50,354 nucleotides of DNA from JAEDES01 sp964470055 (GCA_964470055.1 CAYXZZ010000003.1:1-50354), one strand, 5' to 3'. Positions 15,283 through 26,230 are shown, counted from the first letter of the stretch. The notes: generated from the sequence alone by a model not told the origin. Program-made: numbers and translations.

Positions 15283-18200
15283 ATGGAGAAAAAGAAATTC
15301 TTTAATAATAAAACTAAACCTAAAAAAATTGAAAATACATTTATGACTAAGAACTTTTTATTAGTCGTTATTTCAATTGTTTTAGTAGTCTTAGCAACTT
15401 TCTTGTTTTTAGCACTTACTTATAAGGAAGTATTTATTATTGATGTAGATGGGTATATGTTGTCTAATGAGACTATTGAATCATTAATGGACACTGATGA
15501 TGAAACCTCTGGTCAAAAGATTTCTGTAGTAAAACTTAAGAGTAATGATTCTATTTATAAGAATGCTTTTGACCATTATGTTAACGATGATAAAGATAAA
15601 ACAGTTAATGTTTCATATCCTTTGTTTGTTGATAATGGTTTTGCAATTATTAATTATAATGGTAATGTTAATTTACTTAATGATAAATTTGAAAGAGTAG
15701 TTGGTTATGAGAATTTAGTATTGTCGTATGGACATATCTATGATGGAAATGATTATACACAAGTTGATCAAGAAAATTACTTATTCTTATCTTATCAGGA
15801 TGGTATATTTATTAATTTGTATGATATAAAGATTGAGACAGTTACTAATACTTATACAATTCCTACTAATAGTTTTTTATTTTTCTTTGAAAATAAACTT
15901 AATTATTTTGAAAGAGGAGAAGAGGGGTTTGTTAGAAGAAGTATTATTGATTTAGATAAGAATTCTAAATTTACTTTCTACTATGAAGGATTAAAAGAAA
16001 AACATGAGTATTTGTATGAACAAGTTTTTACTGGTATTGGGAATACTTATGTGGAATTTGAGATGCCTGATTTTAGTGATATAGATTCTGGTGAACAAAA
16101 TACAGGTTTAGATACTGAGGGTATTGATGGAAATGGTACTGCTCAACCAGAAGAGGGAACTGGTACAGGCGAGGCTGGATGGCAGAAACCAACAGTTTCA
16201 ACTACTAATTTAAAAGCAAATGTTTATTCTATTGAAGGAACACTTTATATAAACGATCCTTCTGGGGCGATTGTTAGTGCTCCAACATTTACAATTTATA
16301 AAGATAATAAAATTTATTCTAGAAGAACATTCTATAGTGGTGGTAATTTCGTTTTAAGCGGTTTATCTTCAGTTACTGAATATTTTGTTATTGGACAATA
16401 TACTTATTTAGATAGTGATATGGAAACTAAGAAGTTAGTTACTTTCTATAGTGGTAATCTTACTACTAATGATAGATCTTCTTTGGGAAAAGTTTCTTTA
16501 ACACATAAACTTGGTGATATCTATTCGAAAAAAATAGTTCTTAATGAGGTTGGAATTACTGGTTCTCTTCAAAGTGAAGTGCTTCGTGGAGTTCAAAAGG
16601 TTCAAATTAAAATTAATGGTGAATATTATCCAGTGTCAACAAGTTTAGTACAAAGTATGTTGAACGGTTCAAAAGTAACATTAGAGACTAGTGAGAGTTT
16701 AGAGTCTAACAGTGAACAGGAATATGAGATTGTTTTCTATGATCGAGATGGTTATGAGTTGGTTGCTAGTAATAATACTGGTGTTACTAGAACTAGTAAA
16801 GAAGAACCAAGTGTATTACTAAAACAACTTGATAGTGATAATCTTCACACTAAAATTCAAGTTGAACTAAGAAATAAAGATAATGCTGATATTACAGATT
16901 ATAAATATTTGGTAGTTGATAGTGCTGGAGAAGTTGTTGCGAGTGAAGTAATTACAGATACTAAATTTACAGTTAGTGACTTAGATCCAAATCAATTATT
17001 TACTATTAAAGTTACAGGAGATGTTGATCTTGATAATGGTAAGGGAGTAGTTGATGATTACTTACTTGGAGAGATGGGAATTTCAACATTACCAATTTCT
17101 AATTTAGGATTTGTTAACTTGACTGCTAGTAAAGATGTAATTACTTCATCTAGTGCAAGTATTGCGGTTTCTATTAATCAAGATAAAACAGATGCAATGT
17201 TGTTACAGATTCTTAAGGAGATTAGAGTTAGTATATATGATGCTGACACTAATGATTTTGTTGAAACTAAGACAATTAGTGGAGATGAAATAGATAGTTT
17301 AAAAGCTAATAAGAGTCAGGTTGTTACTTTTGATGAGTTAGATTCTAATAAAGTTTATAAAGTTAAATTTAGTTCACTTGTTAAACAAGGTAGAACAGAA
17401 ATGGAGTTAGATTGTGTTTATAATTTAGAAGAATTTAAGACAAGAAAGAAAACAGCACAAGCGCTTATTATTAATAGTTTTGTTACAAATAATATGATTG
17501 ATTATGATGTATTGATTGATGATAAAGATGGGGCTATTTTATCTGCTAAGGCCGTAATTGAACTTAGAGATGAAGATCAAAATATTATAAATACACAAGT
17601 TATTGATACTAATGCTGATGATTATATTCGTATTACGTATAATGATTTATTAGAAAAACATAATTATAATTTATATATTTATGCTAATGAGTATAATGAA
17701 ACAGATATTAATTCAGAATATGTTTCTAAATATGATTTGTTACAGTTGACTATTTATACTGATGGAGGAATTAGTGGAAATATTGAGTTAGTTTCTTCTG
17801 TGCGTGCTTCAAGTGGGACAAATTTAGTTGATGTAGAATCAGGGGGTAAGTGGATGCAAACATTACATCAATATAATATGCCTAGTAGTATTGATGAAGA
17901 TGGTAACATGCATATATATTCTAAGAATGGTTCTTCTGCTTATGCTTATGATTTAAGTGAGTACTATGGACAGATGGTTACAGCAACATTTAAAGTTAAG
18001 GCTGTTACTTCAGTTACAAATAATTATAAATTATATTTTGGAAATGATATTAGTGGGACTACTGATAGTAGTCGTAGTATTGAACTTGATGGAGTATCTA
18101 CTGATACATGGAAGAGTTTTACTTATACGTTTGTTGTAGGAGAAGAAGTTATTAATTCTACTACTTATGGTCATGTTAGTGAAAAAACTTTTGGTAAAAA

Positions 18201-21200
18201 TAATGCTAGTTATGTAGGTTTTTATATTACTGGTGGAACTGCTAAATTGGCTGAATATGTAATTAGTGATTTCCAAGTAGCAAGTGTAAGTGAATATAGT
18301 GAATTTACTTATGATAAGTCAGTTCAAAATAAGAGTTGGGATAGTAATAAAAATACTACTGCTACTAGTAAAGTGGTTTCTAGTAATTTAATTACTTTAG
18401 AGAGTGGATATTATTATGATATTCGTACTAATTCTGATTATATTAATGTACTTATTTGGAAGAAAGATGGTAGTTTTGTAAAAGAGACTGGTGATATTAG
18501 TAAGGCACTTACTATGTATGCTAGTGAAGAGTATGAAATAGCAATTCAAATGATCGATGCTGTTACTAATATGGGACAACCTGATATAAGTGCTGATGAG
18601 GTAGAGTTTACTATTAAAAAATATAAAAAAGGTAGTGAACCGACATATAGTAATTATAAATATAGTTTAGATACTAAAGTTAGAGTTGATTTAGTTGATA
18701 TAAGAAGTGAAATTACTAATCGAGATTATTTTATTAAAGTATATGAAAATGATGTTGAGGTTAAATCTTATAACTATGTTGAGTTAGAGGGCGTAACTGA
18801 AATTAGAGATGTCATTAAGTCAATTGAATTAGAAGAAAATAAGAATTATAAAGTAGAATTAGGTATTAAAATTAGAGATAGATATTATGCTCTTTCTAGT
18901 TTTGAGATTTCTACTGGTAATGAAGTTATTGGCATTTCCACTATTGAAGAGTGGTCAAGAATTCAACCATACGGAAATTATATTGTATTAAATGATTTGG
19001 ATTTTAAAGGATATAATGAACAGACTTGGAGTTATGGTAATAGGTATTTCTATGGAAGCATTGATTTCCAAGGATATGCTGCGAATATTTATACAAGTGA
19101 TGATACTTTCCAAAGAATTGGTAGATTAGAAAAGAGTGCTTCGTTGAAGAACTTAGTTCTTAATGTTTATTTGGATCAGACTAGTGATACTAATTTAGAG
19201 AATGGCTTTATTGATACTAACTATGGTTTAATTGAAAATGTTAATGTAAATGTTTACGATTTAACTGATGGAAGTTATAAGGTATCTGAGTTTGCGGGAT
19301 TATGTAATATTAATCAAAGAAGTGGTATTATTCGTAATTTTGTAGTTAATATACCAGAGGATGTTTATTTATATTCTGATTCAGGAATACTTGTAAGAAA
19401 TAATTATGGTTTAATTGAAAATGGTTATGTTTATGGTGAGGGAAGTTTAGTCTTATCTCCTGAGGTTACTAGTGGTGAAGCAAGGGATGTTTCGTTTATA
19501 CAAAAATATGGTGGAAGCAAATCTACTGTTGATAAAGTATTTGTGTTGACTAGTATGAAGTTTTTGGATAATAGTAAAGAGTGGGCTACTGGTGGATTAA
19601 TTTCTTATGAATCATATGGTAAAATTACTAATTCATATGTTACAGGAGTTGTTAATACTAGCAAGTTAACTAATGGTCCTGCGGTTTATGCAACACTTGG
19701 TAACTTTAGTTCAAGTAAGTTATATTATTTAAGTGATTATACTTATACGAATGATTATCATCAAAGAGTTAATGCAACAGCACTTAATGATGTTACATTC
19801 CAAAAGAGTTTGTTAGATGGTGCATTTACAGTTGATGAAATGGTTGTTCTAGGGTATTATCCACAGGTTATTTATTCAAGTAATAAGATGCCTAAACAAA
19901 TATATTTGAAGTTACCTGAGGTAGTTGAGGATAACTTAGTTGATATTATTTCTAGTGAAATAGTTGAACAAACTAATGATAGTGCAGTAGTTGAATTTAA
20001 TGTAAGTAATCCTGAGGGAGAAGAAATTATAGAAATTGTTATTGCTGATTTGGATGTTGAGATTTTAGAACAGAGTTATGCTGATGGAAAGAGTAAAGTA
20101 AAAGTAAATTTAACTAATCCAGTAAATTATGTTTCTAAATATCAAATTAGATCTATTAAGTCGAAGTTCTTAGATTATGAATCTGAAAGAAAATATGCAA
20201 CTAATGAAAAGTATGTTGAGGTTTCATTCTATAAAGAAATTAGTACTGTTAATGATTGGATGATGATTAATGAGGGATTAAATCAAAATTATGCAATTAT
20301 GAATGATATTGATTTCTATGGTTATAATAATATTCCAGTTGGAAACTTTACTGGTAAAATTGAAGGTAATAATTTTACTTTAAGTAATATTGAAATTATT
20401 AGTTACGATGGTGTGTTTAATCAAATGAATGGTATTTTACAAAACATTAGTTTTGAAAATATTACTAAGTATACTGAATCTTCGATGGCTGGAATTGCAG
20501 GGTATAGTAATAAGAATGCAAGATATGATAATGTTCATGTTAAAAATATTTTAATAGAAGCAAGTAGTGATAAAAGCACTGATAATTTCTTTGCTGGTGG
20601 ATTAGTTGGTCAATTATCGGGAGGCATGATTAGTAATTCTAGTGTTACTAATGTAACGATAACTTCTGATATTGAAATAGGTAATGTTTCTTTAGGTGGC
20701 TTAGTTGGTTATTCAACTGGGGCAAGTATTGTAAATAGTTATGCACAAGATGTTAATTTAGGGGCAACTAATTCAGTTAGTACCTATGGTGTTGGAGGAT
20801 TAGTTGGTAGAGAAAGTAGTATAACTGGTACAATTGAGAATTGTTATACAACTGGTAATGTTTCAAATGATAATTATTATACTGGTGGAATAGTTGGTTA
20901 TGGTGTTGGAGTAATTGAAAAGACTTATTCAGCAGTAAATGTTAGTGGTGAGTTTGATTATGTTGGGGGAATTAGTGGACGAAGTGAAGAAAGTAGTTCA
21001 TTGATTAATAACTTATATGTAGGTAATATTTATAGTTCTAAGAATTATGTAGGTAGAATTACACCTAGTATTACAGCTAATAAAACAAACTATGCTTATA
21101 GTGATGGATTAGTTAACGGAGTTATATCTAATATTAATAATGGAGAAGTTATGGTTTCATATGAACAATTATTAATAAGTGATATATATAAAGATACTAT

Positions 21201-24200
21201 TGGTTTAGGTGAGGGGTTTGATTATTCTAAGTCTAGTGATGGTATTTTACCAAAGTTATATTATGCTGATACAGAAGAGTTGTTGCCTAATCAAAATGAT
21301 AATTCACTTTATAAGGATAAATTTACAATTACTAATGTAATTATTGATGAAAAAGATGATTATGCTGATATAACTATTAGTTTTGAAAATCCAGATAATT
21401 ATTTAATTACTGGTCTTGAAATTGAAAATATGGATGTAGAGATTATAAGTAGTAATAATGATTTAGGAATAAGTACGGTAGAGTTTAAGGCAACTCCGAC
21501 GGTGTATGTTGATTCTTATAAATTAAAGAGAATATTATATAAGGAAAGTGAAGAGGATTCTAAGAGTAAGAAGTTTGATAAGAGTTACAAGTTAGATGTT
21601 ACTTTCTATAGACAAATTAATAGTTATGATGATTGGCAAAATATTAGTACTGAAGTTGCGGAAAACTATTTATTAATGAGTGATATTGATTTTACTAATA
21701 AGACTGATGTTAATACAGGAGTTGTATTTAATAGATTAGAGACAAATGATGATGGTGTTCATACTCTAAAAGGGATTAAACTTGCAGTAGTTGATAATCA
21801 AGATGGTTTTTCAATTATTAATAGAGTTGATACTAGTATTAAGAATATTGGTTTTGAAGTTGTTTCTATTGTTGATACAACTACTAAATCTAATGATTAT
21901 GTTAATGTTATTGGTAATATTTATGGTAGTGTAGAGAATGTTTCATTTAAGAATGTTACTATTGATGCGCCTAATGAAGATTATGTTTCTATCGTTGGTG
22001 GAAGTTATGGAAGTTCTACTAATGGTGTTAGTCTTACTGATATTACTATCACTGGTAGGGAGTATGTTGCCGGATATGTTAGTGTTTTAGAAAATTCTTT
22101 AGGAAAGATTTATACTAATGTTAGTGGCACTAATTTAATAATTACTGCTAGTAAAGGATATGTTGGTGGATTAGTTGCAGAAATGACTAATAAAAATACT
22201 GATAAGTCTTACTATATAACGCAATTTAGTGTAAGTGATTCATTTGTTACTGGCGAAGAAAATTATGTCGGAGGTATTGTTGGTATTGGTGAGGTAAGTA
22301 ATAGTACAGTTTCTAATACCGAGGTAACAGGTGGAGCATACGTTGGTGGTCTTGTCGGATATCAAAATTCTAGTTATATGACGGGTAATAAGGTTGATAC
22401 TTGTACAGTAGTTGGTTCAATGTATTATATTGGAGGGGCTACTGGTAGATCACTTGGTCAAGAGATGACAGTTGTTAAAGATTCAATTGTTAAGTCAAAA
22501 AACTCTAGTACCTATGGGGTTGGAGGATTGACTGGATTACTTGAAGGTTATACTGTTTCTTTAAACGGTATTATTAATACGACGGTTACTGGTACAGGTT
22601 TTGCTAACGGAGGATTAGTTGGTAGACAAATAAACGGTACTGTTAGTGATTCTTATGTTGAAGATGGTACTATTAATGGTAATAAATATATTGGCGGGGC
22701 TGTTGGAGAAATAGTATTAGGTGAAGTAAGTTCTGTTCATATTACAAGAACATTAATAAATGCAATTGGTGAATATGCTGGTGGAATAATTGGTTTTATG
22801 GATAATGTGGTTGATTTATCTGGACAGATTAATGAAGTTTATGTTACTGATACTGATGTTGTTTCAGATATTTATGCAGGTGGATTTATTGGAGGGGCTA
22901 ATTATAAAATAAGTGATGCTTCTAATAATTCATATGGTTTATATTTTGAAGGTAGTGTTACAAGTAATAATGGCGGTGGACTTGGTAGTGGTGATGAATT
23001 TAATGATGACATTTTAGGATTGTCAAGAGTTTATGCTTACGAAGGTGCTGTTGTTAATGGTGAGAAGATTAGTAGTCTTGCTGGTAATGGTACAGTTACT
23101 GATATTTCAAGTGATATTACTTTAAATAATGGTATGATAATTGATGAGACAACTGGTAATAGTATTTCACATTATTTGTATCCTTATGGAGCATATACTA
23201 ATTATGTTGAGTTAGAGGCTAATAAGACATATGAGGTTAGTGTTAGTATTAAGGGTGGAAGTGATTGGATGAGAATTTACTTCTATAAGAGTGATGGTAC
23301 TTATATTTCTCCTAGTGATAGTGGTGATTCATATTTGTATGCTGGTGAATATTTTGATTTGACTGGTATTAAGACTATTAAGTTTAAGGTACAAAAAGAT
23401 TGTAAGATGAGACTTATGTTAATGAATACAACAGAAGTTAGTAGTTATGCAGTAAATGAAGTTGGTACTGGTAGTGGTGATTTAACTAGTGAACAAGTGC
23501 TTAATTATCAAGATTTAAGAAATAAGATTACTTGGACAAGATATTATGATTCTAGTATGTATGATTTCTTATATTTGACTAAGTTAAATTATAAGTATAG
23601 TGGTTATGATTGGAGTCAGTTACAATATAGTCTTGGACAATTTAATGTTACTGATTTATCTGGTAATGGAAATGGTGGAGTTGCTAAGGTAGAAGGAATT
23701 AATGCTGATGGAGTTACATTTGATGGTGTTAATGGAGAGATTAGTATTTCTAATTATCAACTAACTGATGAAGTTAGTATTTCGACAAATGTAACGCAAT
23801 ATAAGAGTTCTAGTCCATATTATCAATTTATTTTCTCTAGTGTTGATAGTAATAATAATGGAATAGGTGTATTTATTCATAATAGACAAGTTTATGTTCG
23901 TATTAATTCAGTAAATTATGTTAGTGGATATATTCCTTTATATGAGGAAGTTTATATTACTGCAACATATGATGGTACAAATTTAAAGGTTTATATAAAT
24001 GGAGAATTACGTAGCGAACATGTTGTTAATCAAAGTATTGCGAGTGGTGATGTTGTAACAATGATTTCTCCAGCATATAATGATGGTATTGCTAATAGAA
24101 GATTTGTTGGTGCTATGAGAAATATTACAGTATTTGATAGGGCTTTAGATAAAGAAGAAGTTATGAATAACTATAGTCTTGATTCAGTTACTAATAGTGA

Positions 24201-25740
24201 TGGTTTAAAGATTTACTATGACTTTGGTGATATGAAATATGAAAGTGGAGTTGGTAATTATCCGACTAAGAAAGATTCAAGTGCGAGTATAGTTTATGAT
24301 GAGCAAACACCTACTGAGTTGCCAACAGAGGAAAATAGAAGTTATAGTAATAATGTTGCTACTAATGATATTGCTGTTAATCTTTTAAGTAGTAAGTTGG
24401 ATGATATTTATAAGGTTTATGCAAGTGGAGTTAATACAATTAATTTAGAGTTTGATGAGGTTTATGATGATGTATCATTTAGTTACAAATATGGTACAGT
24501 AGAGTCTGAACTTGTAAAAGTTGAGAAAAGAGTTTATTCATTGTCATATGACTTTAAGTCGGCTTTAGAGATTGTGTTAAGATCTGCAAGTGGTCAAAAA
24601 ACTGTTAAATTTACAGCAGATGAGTTGGTAAGAAAGTTATATGTAGATGGGGATAAATATTATCATATTAATGATCAAATATTGTATGTTAATGGACAAA
24701 AAGTCCTTGGAAATGTTGTTAATGTGTATGACGGATTGGTATTGACTAATGATTATAAAGTTTATGATATAAGTAGTAAGAATGTTTTAAATTCAATATT
24801 ACAAGAAGGAATTTTAAGTAAAGAAGTTTCTTTATATGAAAGTAATGTTGATGGAACTACTATTAAGGCTTATTACAACTTTAGTAAAGTGATTGATGGA
24901 AATGGTAATGTTCAATTGCGTGATGGTCAATTACTTGTTAGAGATGGTCAAATGTATGTATTTAGTAGTAGTGATAGTGTTAAACAAGAGATGAATTTGT
25001 TTAATATGTATAATACAACTGATTATCAAGTGTCACTTATGAATGGTTCTTTAGTGGTATTGAAAAATAAGTTAAAGTATCCAGGATATTTCAATAATAG
25101 TGAAATAGTCGAGGTAAGTTTTGATAAAACTAGTGCTCAGACAGTTATGCTAATTAGATATAGTAATGATTATGTTTATGCATTTGATTACTATACTGGT
25201 GATGAGTTGTATAGTTATGGTACAAAACTAAGTACGTCATTATTTAAGTTTATCTTTGATGGATTCAGTAATGATGATAATTTGGCTAGTTCAAATGATT
25301 CATATGGTGAAAGTAAATCGTTACTTGGTGAGCTTGATAAGTTAACTAATCAGGAAGTTATTGATAAGTTGAATCCTGGTAGTGAAAATGGTTCAAGTAA
25401 TGAAATTCAAGAAAAACCTATTACTGGTTCAAATCAAGGTACTAGTTATTCAAGTGATGAGGTTGTTGAACAGTATATTCAAGTTTATAATTACGATACA
25501 GATTCTTATGAGGTATATAGTGTTTCGGAACTTTTAGATTCTGAGAAGGAAAAGGTTACTTCTGAGACTGCTAAGATTAATAATGATACGTTCTTATATA
25601 ATTATTTCTATAATAAAACTAATACTTTAGATAATGTAGTTAAGATTATTATATATGTAGTAATTATTGGATTAGTATTAGTTAACTTAATAGTATTTGC
25701 GAGATATTTAAGTCGTAAAGAGGTGAAGAATAATGGCTAA
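15283..25740 (+). CDS. Giant surface protein with N- and C-terminal membrane anchors
   Basis: 3485 residues. The layout is: a Lys-rich cytoplasmic start; a membrane helix (about 24-46); the shared ectodomain (about 50-265); an acidic/Gly linker (about 269-305); Fn3-like modules to about 830; and a jelly-roll-like domain (about 842-1003). A beta-helix begins at about 1220. Two GLUG-rich beta-helix blocks follow (about 1655-1960 and 2115-2560) with repeats such as VGGLVG and ATGRSLG, each introduced by a 'dW..I....NY.lm.DIDF' motif. Then come a LamG/concanavalin-like domain (about 2787-2965, ending in MRNITVFDRALDKEE), a beta-rich domain to about 3330, and a second membrane helix (about 3453-3474) with a short basic tail. 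Both termini are therefore predicted inside the cell and about 3400 residues outside. GLUG and LamG domains occur in bacterial adhesins and IgA-protease-type proteins, but I see no protease motif. The gene overlaps the next by 8 bases. Confidence 0.9.
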   Translation: MEKKKFFNNKTKPKKIENTFMTKNFLLVVISIVLVVLATFLFLALTYKEVFIIDVDGYMLSNETIESLMDTDDETSGQKISVVKLKSNDSIYKNAFDHYVNDDKDKTVNVSYPLFVDNGFAIINYNGNVNLLNDKFERVVGYENLVLSYGHIYDGNDYTQVDQENYLFLSYQDGIFINLYDIKIETVTNTYTIPTNSFLFFFENKLNYFERGEEGFVRRSIIDLDKNSKFTFYYEGLKEKHEYLYEQVFTGIGNTYVEFEMPDFSDIDSGEQNTGLDTEGIDGNGTAQPEEGTGTGEAGWQKPTVSTTNLKANVYSIEGTLYINDPSGAIVSAPTFTIYKDNKIYSRRTFYSGGNFVLSGLSSVTEYFVIGQYTYLDSDMETKKLVTFYSGNLTTNDRSSLGKVSLTHKLGDIYSKKIVLNEVGITGSLQSEVLRGVQKVQIKINGEYYPVSTSLVQSMLNGSKVTLETSESLESNSEQEYEIVFYDRDGYELVASNNTGVTRTSKEEPSVLLKQLDSDNLHTKIQVELRNKDNADITDYKYLVVDSAGEVVASEVITDTKFTVSDLDPNQLFTIKVTGDVDLDNGKGVVDDYLLGEMGISTLPISNLGFVNLTASKDVITSSSASIAVSINQDKTDAMLLQILKEIRVSIYDADTNDFVETKTISGDEIDSLKANKSQVVTFDELDSNKVYKVKFSSLVKQGRTEMELDCVYNLEEFKTRKKTAQALIINSFVTNNMIDYDVLIDDKDGAILSAKAVIELRDEDQNIINTQVIDTNADDYIRITYNDLLEKHNYNLYIYANEYNETDINSEYVSKYDLLQLTIYTDGGISGNIELVSSVRASSGTNLVDVESGGKWMQTLHQYNMPSSIDEDGNMHIYSKNGSSAYAYDLSEYYGQMVTATFKVKAVTSVTNNYKLYFGNDISGTTDSSRSIELDGVSTDTWKSFTYTFVVGEEVINSTTYGHVSEKTFGKNNASYVGFYITGGTAKLAEYVISDFQVASVSEYSEFTYDKSVQNKSWDSNKNTTATSKVVSSNLITLESGYYYDIRTNSDYINVLIWKKDGSFVKETGDISKALTMYASEEYEIAIQMIDAVTNMGQPDISADEVEFTIKKYKKGSEPTYSNYKYSLDTKVRVDLVDIRSEITNRDYFIKVYENDVEVKSYNYVELEGVTEIRDVIKSIELEENKNYKVELGIKIRDRYYALSSFEISTGNEVIGISTIEEWSRIQPYGNYIVLNDLDFKGYNEQTWSYGNRYFYGSIDFQGYAANIYTSDDTFQRIGRLEKSASLKNLVLNVYLDQTSDTNLENGFIDTNYGLIENVNVNVYDLTDGSYKVSEFAGLCNINQRSGIIRNFVVNIPEDVYLYSDSGILVRNNYGLIENGYVYGEGSLVLSPEVTSGEARDVSFIQKYGGSKSTVDKVFVLTSMKFLDNSKEWATGGLISYESYGKITNSYVTGVVNTSKLTNGPAVYATLGNFSSSKLYYLSDYTYTNDYHQRVNATALNDVTFQKSLLDGAFTVDEMVVLGYYPQVIYSSNKMPKQIYLKLPEVVEDNLVDIISSEIVEQTNDSAVVEFNVSNPEGEEIIEIVIADLDVEILEQSYADGKSKVKVNLTNPVNYVSKYQIRSIKSKFLDYESERKYATNEKYVEVSFYKEISTVNDWMMINEGLNQNYAIMNDIDFYGYNNIPVGNFTGKIEGNNFTLSNIEIISYDGVFNQMNGILQNISFENITKYTESSMAGIAGYSNKNARYDNVHVKNILIEASSDKSTDNFFAGGLVGQLSGGMISNSSVTNVTITSDIEIGNVSLGGLVGYSTGASIVNSYAQDVNLGATNSVSTYGVGGLVGRESSITGTIENCYTTGNVSNDNYYTGGIVGYGVGVIEKTYSAVNVSGEFDYVGGISGRSEESSSLINNLYVGNIYSSKNYVGRITPSITANKTNYAYSDGLVNGVISNINNGEVMVSYEQLLISDIYKDTIGLGEGFDYSKSSDGILPKLYYADTEELLPNQNDNSLYKDKFTITNVIIDEKDDYADITISFENPDNYLITGLEIENMDVEIISSNNDLGISTVEFKATPTVYVDSYKLKRILYKESEEDSKSKKFDKSYKLDVTFYRQINSYDDWQNISTEVAENYLLMSDIDFTNKTDVNTGVVFNRLETNDDGVHTLKGIKLAVVDNQDGFSIINRVDTSIKNIGFEVVSIVDTTTKSNDYVNVIGNIYGSVENVSFKNVTIDAPNEDYVSIVGGSYGSSTNGVSLTDITITGREYVAGYVSVLENSLGKIYTNVSGTNLIITASKGYVGGLVAEMTNKNTDKSYYITQFSVSDSFVTGEENYVGGIVGIGEVSNSTVSNTEVTGGAYVGGLVGYQNSSYMTGNKVDTCTVVGSMYYIGGATGRSLGQEMTVVKDSIVKSKNSSTYGVGGLTGLLEGYTVSLNGIINTTVTGTGFANGGLVGRQINGTVSDSYVEDGTINGNKYIGGAVGEIVLGEVSSVHITRTLINAIGEYAGGIIGFMDNVVDLSGQINEVYVTDTDVVSDIYAGGFIGGANYKISDASNNSYGLYFEGSVTSNNGGGLGSGDEFNDDILGLSRVYAYEGAVVNGEKISSLAGNGTVTDISSDITLNNGMIIDETTGNSISHYLYPYGAYTNYVELEANKTYEVSVSIKGGSDWMRIYFYKSDGTYISPSDSGDSYLYAGEYFDLTGIKTIKFKVQKDCKMRLMLMNTTEVSSYAVNEVGTGSGDLTSEQVLNYQDLRNKITWTRYYDSSMYDFLYLTKLNYKYSGYDWSQLQYSLGQFNVTDLSGNGNGGVAKVEGINADGVTFDGVNGEISISNYQLTDEVSISTNVTQYKSSSPYYQFIFSSVDSNNNGIGVFIHNRQVYVRINSVNYVSGYIPLYEEVYITATYDGTNLKVYINGELRSEHVVNQSIASGDVVTMISPAYNDGIANRRFVGAMRNITVFDRALDKEEVMNNYSLDSVTNSDGLKIYYDFGDMKYESGVGNYPTKKDSSASIVYDEQTPTELPTEENRSYSNNVATNDIAVNLLSSKLDDIYKVYASGVNTINLEFDEVYDDVSFSYKYGTVESELVKVEKRVYSLSYDFKSALEIVLRSASGQKTVKFTADELVRKLYVDGDKYYHINDQILYVNGQKVLGNVVNVYDGLVLTNDYKVYDISSKNVLNSILQEGILSKEVSLYESNVDGTTIKAYYNFSKVIDGNGNVQLRDGQLLVRDGQMYVFSSSDSVKQEMNLFNMYNTTDYQVSLMNGSLVVLKNKLKYPGYFNNSEIVEVSFDKTSAQTVMLIRYSNDYVYAFDYYTGDELYSYGTKLSTSLFKFIFDGFSNDDNLASSNDSYGESKSLLGELDKLTNQEVIDKLNPGSENGSSNEIQEKPITGSNQGTSYSSDEVVEQYIQVYNYDTDSYEVYSVSELLDSEKEKVTSETAKINNDTFLYNYFYNKTNTLDNVVKIIIYVVIIGLVLVNLIVFARYLSRKEVKNNG

Positions 25741-26230
25741 GAAAATTAAAAATAAAAAGTTATTTCTAGGAGTGCTTGCGGTAATCGCAATCGCTCTTCT
25801 AGGAATTGTAATTGCATTATTTGTAAATGCTTTTAATACTAAGAGTTATGATATTGATAAACTTAAGGACTCTTTAGTAGTAGAGTATAAGGATTTACAT
25901 TTGACGGAAATGGATAAGTTTGATGTATTAGAATTATTTGGATTTGATAAGAGTGAAGTAGATGATGCATTATTTTTAAAGAGTTTTGAGATGGATGCTT
26001 CTGGGTATGATGTGACTGATGAAGTTAATTATGTAGTGGTGATGAATACAAAGGCTCATCAAGAGTATTATGAAATTTTTGAAAGTCATGTTGATTCTTA
26101 TTTGAAGTATACTGAAGATAAGAAAGAATATAATGCATATAATAAAGCAATTATTAAGAATGATAGGAATTATGTGTATCTAATCATTAGTACTCGTTCT
26201 AAAGAAATTGAAATGTCTATTAATGAGTAA
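25733..26230 (+). CDS. Small DUF4358-like membrane-anchored protein
   Basis: 165 residues: a basic start, one membrane helix at about 9-31, and an extracellular alpha/beta domain. The pattern 'ELFGFDKSEVDDALFLKS' in the middle and 'NDRNYVYLIIST' near the end resembles the DUF4358 family of small anchored proteins found in Firmicutes. The family has no established activity. Its start overlaps the end of the 3485-aa gene by 8 bases and has a GAGGTGAAG site, so the two are co-translated and it is likely an accessory of the giant protein. There is no lipobox Cys. Confidence 0.7.
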   Translation: MAKKIKNKKLFLGVLAVIAIALLGIVIALFVNAFNTKSYDIDKLKDSLVVEYKDLHLTEMDKFDVLELFGFDKSEVDDALFLKSFEMDASGYDVTDEVNYVVVMNTKAHQEYYEIFESHVDSYLKYTEDKKEYNAYNKAIIKNDRNYVYLIISTRSKEIEMSINE

